A stretch of DNA of 11,938 nucleotides from contig JBELMC010000083.1 of assembly GCA_042096155.1 (NCBI GenBank), positions 1 through 11,938 of the forward strand, read 5' to 3'. The position numbers were made by a program, and so were the translations under genes. Origin of the DNA: Dinoroseobacter sp042096155 (GTDB lineage: Bacteria; Pseudomonadota; Alphaproteobacteria; Rhodobacterales; Rhodobacteraceae). The stretch's first letter is position 1. Each line of letters starts with the position of its first letter. This document shows, piece after piece, positions 7,635 to 11,938 of this stretch. The notes beneath the pieces were generated by a model that was not told where the DNA came from, did not search any database, and saw nothing but the letters and a program-made list of their open reading frames with translations.

Positions 7635-7638
7635 GTAA
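7609..7638 (+). repeat. perfect 2 x 15-bp tandem repeat
   Basis: TCCGTCGTCATGTAA occurs twice head to tail (7609-7623 and 7624-7638) with no mismatch. It lies in the gap between convergent genes, 56 bp beyond the stop of the transposase remnant in that remnant's sense. It may be a duplication at an old insertion boundary or simple slippage. Confidence 0.85.
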
Positions 7639-7694
7639 AATGGGAGGCTATAGCGGCTTGAGCATTGGAGGCTCTTGCTCGTTTGGGTGATTGA

Positions 7695-7803
7695 TTATGC
7701 AGCTTGTTTTTGATGTTGCAAGCCGTGTTGTCGGAGTGTCTGTTTCTTGATCTTTTGCCTTTCTCTGATGATGACTTTGTCGCGCCCACCTGTCCGCAGG
7801 TGT
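7695..7803 (-). pseudogene. C-terminal remnant of an IS3-like (integrase-core) transposase
   Basis: Read on the - strand, codons 7787 down to 7695 give GRDKVIIRERQKIKKQTLRQ, then HGLQHQKQAA and a stop. This resembles the basic C-terminal tail of IS3-type transposases, where it follows a TPADVYFGR-type motif. The TPAD part is present at 7803-7792 but in another frame: only 4 bases (7788-7791) separate it from GRDK, where about 9 would be expected. The break sits on a perfect hairpin, CACCTG/CAGGTG (7787-7802). No start, no DDE catalytic core and no inverted terminal repeats are visible, so this is a dead fragment. Family assignment is from memory of such tails. Confidence 0.5.
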
Positions 7804-7967
7804 TCGTGATTTAATCAATGCACAAAAGAAGCTGCTCCGGGGGATGTTTCTCGGCCAGCCGGTGCGCGCGACATTGCAGCCGCACAGGCTGTTGCTCAAG
7901 CTCCCTTTAAGGCGGCGCAAAGTTGATCTGTACTGGAATACCGGATCCGTGTTTTGTTTTCCCAAGG

Positions 7968-8747
7968 CTAAAGGTGAAATACCGAGCTGTTTTCGTCAAA
8001 TGCGTGCATGTGGACGGTGATCTGATCTTCGGCCAACAAAACAACACCGTACGCCGGACCTTCGAAATTGCCTTTGATCCGGTCTGCGGGCGTATCAAGA
8101 TCCAACGCCACCTGGTGGTTCAAGCCGCGCATGCAAGAATAGCTGATGCCGCGCCAATTCCCCCAAATGGCGCGGTGGACGTGGCCGAAGAACAGGTGGC
8201 GGATTCGGACTTTGTGGGGAGCGATCACCTGATAAAATGGCTGGGCGTCCTGCATCATGATGGCATCCATCGCCTTAATTCCGACCTCGAATGGCGGGTG
8301 GTGCATGAATAGAAAGACGGGGCCCGGTTTCTCCAGTTGGTTAGCAAGCCAATCGCAGCGCGGTTTGCAATAGGCTCCGGCGTGGCCTTTGGGTGCTTTT
8401 GTGTCGAGCAGCAAGAACCTTCCCAAGGGTGTCTCAATCACCTTTTGCACAAAGCCATTCTTGTCACGCGGCAAAACGGGGAAGGCTTGCATCAGCGACG
8501 GTGTGTCGTCGTGATTTCCGATCATAAGATGAAAGGGGATTTTCAGCTTTTCGATCTCAGCGGCAAAACGCGCGTATGCGGCCGCATCGCCCCAATGGGT
8601 CATATCGCCGGTGACAATCACGCAGTCCGCATCGTCATGTTCCGCGTTGATCGATGCAACCGCGCGCGCAAGGCGCTGTGCTGGGTCCTGGCCATAAAGC
8701 AGACCCGACCCAACCACATGGGTATCTGTGAGATGGATGAACTTCAT
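7968..8747 (-). CDS. GpdQ-like metallophosphoesterase (second of a tandem pair)
   Basis: Predicted cytoplasmic binuclear-metal phosphodiesterase of 259 aa with no signal peptide. It resembles GpdQ/class III cyclic-nucleotide phosphodiesterases, which hydrolyse glycerophosphodiesters and other small diesters. Metal-site motifs in order: LTDTH (Asp8, His10), VTGDMTHWG (Asp48), GNHDD (Asn78, His79), FMHHPP (His149/His150) and GHVH (His189, His191). This matches the order and spacing known for Enterobacter GpdQ (D8, H10, D50, N80, H156, H195, H197). I start at ATG 8747, where the protein begins MKFIHLTDTH; a longer frame to 8969 only adds 74 residues antisense-like in composition over the upstream gene. 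Its ATG overlaps the upstream stop as ATGA, indicating translational coupling. It is clearly diverged from its neighbour, so the two are not a recent duplication. Substrate is not determinable from sequence. Confidence 0.88.
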   Translation of the reverse strand: MKFIHLTDTHVVGSGLLYGQDPAQRLARAVASINAEHDDADCVIVTGDMTHWGDAAAYARFAAEIEKLKIPFHLMIGNHDDTPSLMQAFPVLPRDKNGFVQKVIETPLGRFLLLDTKAPKGHAGAYCKPRCDWLANQLEKPGPVFLFMHHPPFEVGIKAMDAIMMQDAQPFYQVIAPHKVRIRHLFFGHVHRAIWGNWRGISYSCMRGLNHQVALDLDTPADRIKGNFEGPAYGVVLLAEDQITVHMHAFDENSSVFHL

Positions 8748-9571
8748 TCCGCCGCCACAGGCTTGGCCCAGTCGTCCCATCCGGTGCCCGACGAAAAGAT
8801 CGGGCCGTCCCAGGTAAAGGGAATGTCGTGAATCACTGTCCCGTTTTCGCGGGCTTCGATGACCACAAAAGACGGGGCCATTGGCCCACCGTGCAAGAGC
8901 TCGGTTTCGGTAAAGTCGGGCAAGGATTGATTGCCTGTGGAGCGCACAGAGGCAAATGGGATGCCGCAATAGATGCCGGTACAGATTGCATGGATATGGC
9001 CAAAATGGAGGTAGTCGATCTTACTCTGGTGTTCTTTGAGCAGCGCAGCGAACGCGCGGCGGTCAGGTTCCACCAGTGCGATCTTGTCCTCGGCCGGCTG
9101 ACCCAGTGTCATGACATTGTGGTGCATGAACAGGCGTGCGCGGGTGCAATCGTGCAATTGCGCCTCAAGCCATTGAATGCGATCATTGCCGAAATGACCC
9201 GCATGGGTCCGCGGCGCCGTGGTGTCGAGATAGATCAGACGCGTGCCGTCCAAATCCTCGGCGTAATTGACGTACCCGTTCGCATCTCGGGGCTGATCTT
9301 GGAAGGCTGACAAAAAATTTGCGCGATCATCGTGGTTGCCTATGAGCAATCGCACTGGACAAGGCAAATTGACGAGCGCGTCTTTGAGCGCAGCATAGGC
9401 GTCCGGCTCGCCCCAATGGGTCAGGTCGCCCGTGATAATGATACGGGTCGCATCCTGGTGATTTCTGCGCACCTCGTCCAGGGCCTGTGCAAAACGACGA
9501 TGGGGATCGAGTCCGCCCATCCGTTCGCCCGGAATGGTCAGGTGAATATCTGAGATATGGACGAGTTTCAT
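8744..9571 (-). CDS. GpdQ-like metallophosphoesterase (first of a tandem pair)
   Basis: Predicted cytoplasmic binuclear-metal phosphodiesterase of 275 aa, nearly the length of GpdQ (274 aa from memory). Motifs: HISDIHL (Asp8, His10), ITGDLTHWG (Asp49), GNHDD (Asn79, His80, Asp81), FMHHNVM (His150/His151) and FGHIH (His192, His194), the complete ligand set of the GpdQ type. ATG 9571 is chosen because MKLVHISDIH places the first ligands as in the family and GAAAGG (9579-9584) sits 7 bp upstream; a TTG at 9586 would add 5 residues over that site. The gene lies 60 bp after the binding-protein stop and overlaps the next gene by 4 bp. Position behind an importer suggests it acts on the imported compound, plausibly a glycerophosphodiester or similar; cyclic nucleotides remain an alternative. 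Confidence 0.88.
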   Translation of the reverse strand: MKLVHISDIHLTIPGERMGGLDPHRRFAQALDEVRRNHQDATRIIITGDLTHWGEPDAYAALKDALVNLPCPVRLLIGNHDDRANFLSAFQDQPRDANGYVNYAEDLDGTRLIYLDTTAPRTHAGHFGNDRIQWLEAQLHDCTRARLFMHHNVMTLGQPAEDKIALVEPDRRAFAALLKEHQSKIDYLHFGHIHAICTGIYCGIPFASVRSTGNQSLPDFTETELLHGGPMAPSFVVIEARENGTVIHDIPFTWDGPIFSSGTGWDDWAKPVAAE

Positions 9572-9594
9572 ATCCGCGCCTTTCAAAAGTGGTG

Positions 9595-9621
9595 TGGCCG
9601 CCCAGTGGGTCCGGGCGGCCA
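9595..9621 (-). other. strong intercistronic hairpin between binding protein and phosphodiesterase genes
   Basis: TGGCCGCCC (9595-9603) and GGGCGGCCA (9613-9621) form a perfect 9-bp GC-rich stem with a 9-base loop, starting (in the sense of transcription) 10 bp past the binding-protein stop. Downstream on the - strand the bases read CACCACTTTTG, a poor T-run, so it is more likely an mRNA-stabilising or partial-termination structure than a full terminator. Confidence 0.65.
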
Positions 9622-9631
9622 GCAGAAGGTA

Positions 9632-10879
9632 TTAGCCGTTCGGCAGCAGGTCGGCGATTTCTTCGACCAACTCTTCTTGCAGCTCTTTCATGTCGGTGGC
9701 GTCACCTGTTACGATCCGCTCGAGCCCGTCATAGATCACTTGCGTGATCGCCAGACCGTTGTCGCCCGGATAGGCCAGCCAGTCCCGCAGCAGCGGCAGC
9801 TGATCCACAGCGGTTTGCTTGTTTGGGTTCTGCTGGTAGAAATCCGCGAGGATGATTTCATTCGCGGCTTTGTTGGGCGGCATGTAGCCCGTGGTTTTGG
9901 CCACTTCGGCAGCGCCATCGCCCGAGGTGATGTACTTGAGCCAGGTCCAGGCTGCTTCGCGCACTTTGGGATCGTCAGATGTCGAAGTCAGCATCGCAGC
10001 GTTGCCGCCTGCCGGTAGGCCCATAGGCGCGCCGTCCAGACCCGGAAAGGGGCCAGTGACCAGCTCGAAATCACCTTGGCTGCGCTCAACGGCACCCAGT
10101 GCCGAGGTGGACCAGAACATCATGCCGATCTCACCGGCGGAAAAGGACGCAAGCGCCGCTTTCCATTCGAGGTTCTGCATCTCGCATTCGGTAAAGATCT
10201 CTTGCATCTGCTCCAGTGCGACCAGTGCTTCGGGGCTATCCATGGTGACTTTACCATTGTCCACGATGGCGCTGTCCTGGCTCCATAGCAGCGCTTGCAT
10301 GAACCAGTTGCCGGTGATGTTCCAACCCCAGAAGATCGGGTTGTCGATGCCGTTGGCCTTCATGGTTTTGCAAGCCGCGATCACTTCATCCCAAGTTGTA
10401 GGCAGCTCGGAGATGCCGCCTTCGTTCAGGATGTCCATGTTGTAGTAGCCAACAGGCAGCGAGATCGAGAAAGGAAGACCGTGCACTTCGTCGTTGAAAG
10501 TCGAAAGTGCCAGCATCGCCTCGTGATAACCATCCTTTTCGAAATCGGCCTCAGAGGCGATGAACGGCTCGAGCGACTGTGCGATGCCTTTGTCAACGAG
10601 TGGTGCCTGACGATTAAGTCCCTGCATGCTCACGTCCGGCAGGTTGCCGGACACAGCTTCGCGCAGGACAGTGTTGGTTGCGTCCTCGTAGGACTCGTAG
10701 GTCGCGCGGAACTTCACTTCGATGTTGGGATGCGCCTCTTTGAACGCGGGCATCATCGCCTCATAGGTCACGTCAAAGAGATGGCTGTAGGGATAGGCAA
10801 ACTCAATCGTTACTTTATCTTCGGCGTAAGCGGCGGTGGCGGACAGCGCCACGGCCATTGCAGTTAGCGTATATTTCAT
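9632..10879 (-). CDS. UgpB-like ABC transporter solute-binding protein
   Basis: Periplasmic substrate-binding protein of the family 1 (UgpB/MalE-like) type, 415 aa. ATG 10879 is chosen because it begins a clear Sec signal peptide: MKYTL, a hydrophobic core, then AYA at residues 18-20 with probable cleavage before EDK. GGAG at 10888-10891 is its ribosome site. A longer frame to 10975 lacks these features. UgpB-like segments include an N-terminal strand with IEFAYPYSH, NLPDVSMQGL, the hinge region LPFSISLPVGYYNMD, TTWDEVIAACKTMKANG, GLPAGGNAAML, and KTTGYMPPNKAANE followed by FYQQNPNKQTA, which parallels the UgpB stretch KTGYLPITKAAYD. I cannot confirm the glycerol-3-phosphate ligand residues of UgpB; an Arg expected after the NP segment is not obvious. 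Substrate is therefore open, with phosphodiester context favoured. Confidence 0.9.
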   Translation of the reverse strand: MKYTLTAMAVALSATAAYAEDKVTIEFAYPYSHLFDVTYEAMMPAFKEAHPNIEVKFRATYESYEDATNTVLREAVSGNLPDVSMQGLNRQAPLVDKGIAQSLEPFIASEADFEKDGYHEAMLALSTFNDEVHGLPFSISLPVGYYNMDILNEGGISELPTTWDEVIAACKTMKANGIDNPIFWGWNITGNWFMQALLWSQDSAIVDNGKVTMDSPEALVALEQMQEIFTECEMQNLEWKAALASFSAGEIGMMFWSTSALGAVERSQGDFELVTGPFPGLDGAPMGLPAGGNAAMLTSTSDDPKVREAAWTWLKYITSGDGAAEVAKTTGYMPPNKAANEIILADFYQQNPNKQTAVDQLPLLRDWLAYPGDNGLAITQVIYDGLERIVTGDATDMKELQEELVEEIADLLPNG

Positions 10880-10936
10880 TACAGTTACTCCAGTTATTGG
10901 GGCTGACGGTTTGGCGATTAGCAGACCCCGGTGATG

Positions 10937-10950
10937 CGCCCTTGTGGGCG
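10937..10950 (-). other. second hairpin in the permease/binding-protein gap
   Basis: CGCCC (10937-10941) pairs perfectly with GGGCG (10946-10950) around a 4-base loop. Directly downstream, in transcription order, of the larger hairpin at 10956-10979, it gives two stacked stem-loops in the 97-bp leader of the binding-protein cistron. Confidence 0.5.
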
Positions 10951-10955
10951 ATAGG

Positions 10956-10979
10956 TAGGGTGGGAGAGATCCCACCCTA
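10956..10979 (-). other. strong hairpin containing the permease stop codon
   Basis: TAGGGTGGGA (10956-10965) and TCCCACCCTA (10970-10979) form a perfect 10-bp stem with a 4-base loop. On the - strand the stem begins with the TAG stop (10979-10977) of the permease gene. There is no T-run after it, arguing for an mRNA 3'-stability element or leaky terminator rather than a full stop of transcription. Confidence 0.7.
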
Positions 10980-11938
10980 TTTCATTCCAGAAAGCGTGAT
11001 CCCTTCGATGAAGCGACGTTGCGCGATCAGAAATGCGACGATGAGCGGTGTGACTATGATGGTGGCAGTGGCCATCATCGGTCCGAAAAAGGACCCGTCG
11101 GCATCACCCTTGAATTCCCGCAGACCCAAAGGGGGCGTGAACAGATCGCGGGATCCGGTGACAACGATACGGGGCCAGAAATAGTCATTCCAATGGGCCA
11201 CAATGCTGAAGATCGCAAAGGCCAACAGAGCGGGAACCGCCGTCGGCAACATAACCCGCCAGACGATGGCGAACTCCGTCATCCCATCCATGCGTGCCGC
11301 ATCGATCAGCTCATCGGGCACGGTCATAAAGAACTGCCGCATCAAGAAAATTCCAAAAACGGAAATTGTCCAGGGCACCACAAGGGCGGCGTAGGTGTTG
11401 GTCAGACCAACCTTGGCCAGCATGATGTAAAGCGGAAGCGCAATCGCATGCACGGGGATCAGCAGGCAAAAGAGCACCAACCCAAACACCGCCTCGCGCC
11501 CCCAGAATTTCAGCTTGGCAAGCGCATAGGCTGCGGGCAGTGCAACAATCACCTGGATGACAAAGATCGACACGGTCACAATCACGCCATTCAGCAGATA
11601 GCGTAACAAAGGCGCTTCGATGAAGGCCTTTGTGTAGTTGAAAACAATGGGACGCATGGAACAGTCGATCTCTGCCTGCGCCATGATGGCGTCGCGGATC
11701 TCGCTGTCCGACTTGCCGGGGTATTGAGGGACCGCGGCCGCAATTTCATCGCGGTTCGGATCCCGCAGCTTCACGCAGCGCGGATCCACCATCATCTCCT
11801 GAGCGCCAAAGAACCCGCCCACGCCTCGATCAATCTCTCCGGGGCTTTTGAAGGAATAGCTGAGCATCATGTAGAACGGGGCCATAACGATGATCGCACC
11901 AATCACAAGGATGAGATGTTTCCAGATGTCGCGGGTCA
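10977..11938 (-). CDS. UgpE/MalG-like ABC transporter permease, 5' end at the window edge
   Basis: Inner-membrane permease of the carbohydrate-uptake (CUT1) type. The frame runs to the right edge; the last complete codons give TRDIWKHLILVIGAIIV, preceded by a codon ending in TG, so the true start may be one base outside. About six membrane segments are visible: LILVIGAIIVMAPFYMM; the region after LLNGVIVTV; AVFGLVLFCLLIPVHAIAL; TYAALVVPWTISVFGIF; AVPALLAFAIFSIVAHW; and MMATATIIVTPLIVAFL. The EAA loop that contacts the ATPase is ELIDAARMDGMTEFAIVWRV. The C terminus RRFIEGITLSGMK is typical. At about 320 aa it is longer than E. coli UgpE (281 aa); the excess lies in the first periplasmic loop, which carries two cysteines (codons 11775-11777 and 11661-11663). 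The partner permease and ATPase are presumably upstream, outside the window. Confidence 0.9.
   Translation of the reverse strand, partial: TRDIWKHLILVIGAIIVMAPFYMMLSYSFKSPGEIDRGVGGFFGAQEMMVDPRCVKLRDPNRDEIAAAVPQYPGKSDSEIRDAIMAQAEIDCSMRPIVFNYTKAFIEAPLLRYLLNGVIVTVSIFVIQVIVALPAAYALAKLKFWGREAVFGLVLFCLLIPVHAIALPLYIMLAKVGLTNTYAALVVPWTISVFGIFLMRQFFMTVPDELIDAARMDGMTEFAIVWRVMLPTAVPALLAFAIFSIVAHWNDYFWPRIVVTGSRDLFTPPLGLREFKGDADGSFFGPMMATATIIVTPLIVAFLIAQRRFIEGITLSGMK

Larger units (their letters stand above)
7355..7967. other. 613-bp gap between convergent genes, no intact gene
   Basis: Apart from the stem-loop, the broken reading frames, the tandem repeat and the transposase tail listed separately, nothing convincing is seen. 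The stretch nearest the phosphodiesterase gene (7814-7925) has a short alanine-rich open frame on the + strand ending in TGA at 7923-7925, with no start or ribosome site. No classical terminator with a T-run is visible for either converging transcript. Confidence 0.6.

Noticed and set aside
7814..7925. Alanine-rich short open frame on the + strand (ends AAAQAVAQAPFKAAQS)
   Set aside because: There is no start codon with a ribosome site and no recognisable family; it may be a gene fragment but cannot be supported.
8748..8969. N-terminal extension of the second phosphodiesterase to 333 residues
   Set aside because: The extra 74 residues overlap the upstream gene and have no family similarity; the ATGA overlap at 8744-8747 and the MKFIHLTDTH start explain the gene better.
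8337..9310. + strand open frames over the two phosphodiesterase genes
   Set aside because: They are antisense to genes with complete metal-site motifs and lack recognisable domains or ribosome sites.
10880..10975. N-terminal extension of the binding protein to 447 residues
   Set aside because: It would bury the signal peptide and run through the two hairpins; the ATG at 10879 has a ribosome site and begins a canonical signal peptide.
1..11938. CRISPR arrays, tRNA or rRNA genes, prophage or defence-system genes
   Set aside because: No regularly spaced repeats, no tRNA cloverleaf or rRNA sequence, and no phage or defence protein motifs were seen in either strand.

Overview
The window reads as chromosomal DNA of an alphaproteobacterium, most likely a marine Rhodobacteraceae (Roseobacter-group) species. 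This rests on a CckA-type hybrid kinase next to a CtrA-type box (TTAA-N7-TTAAC), a recA promoter with the alphaproteobacterial LexA box (GAAC-N7-GAAC), and the style of the RsmB-like, AlaS and UgpB-like proteins. Taxonomy is inferred from recall; no search was run.

Left half (1-7354, all + strand) is housekeeping. It holds the 3' end of an RsmB/NOP-family rRNA cytosine-C5 methyltransferase, then cckA (cell-cycle phosphorelay kinase), recA with an SOS operator and a strong intrinsic terminator, and alaS followed 5 bp later by a small DUF1330 gene. The two control regions are informative: a perfect CtrA box lies upstream of cckA, suggesting feedback, and a LexA box plus a one-mismatch CtrA-like site lie upstream of recA.

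The centre (7355-7967) is a 613-bp gap between convergent genes with no intact gene. It contains an imperfect stem-loop after DUF1330, a broken short reading frame, a perfect 15-bp tandem duplication, and the frameshifted C-terminal tail of an integrase-core (IS3-like) transposase on the - strand. It looks like a scar of past insertion and decay.

Right half (7968-11938, all - strand) is one likely operon, read right to left: an inner-membrane permease of the UgpE/MalG type (5' end cut by the window edge), a UgpB-like periplasmic solute-binding protein, and two tandem GpdQ-like metallophosphoesterases whose stop and start codons overlap as ATGA. The simplest reading is an importer for a phosphodiester or glycerol-phosphate-type substrate with two cytoplasmic hydrolases that release its parts. 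The ATPase and second permease would lie beyond the right edge. The binding-protein cistron is flanked on both sides by strong intercistronic hairpins, and the permease carries an unusually long, two-cysteine first periplasmic loop. This operon is the least conventional part of the window, but I see no clearly new class of system.
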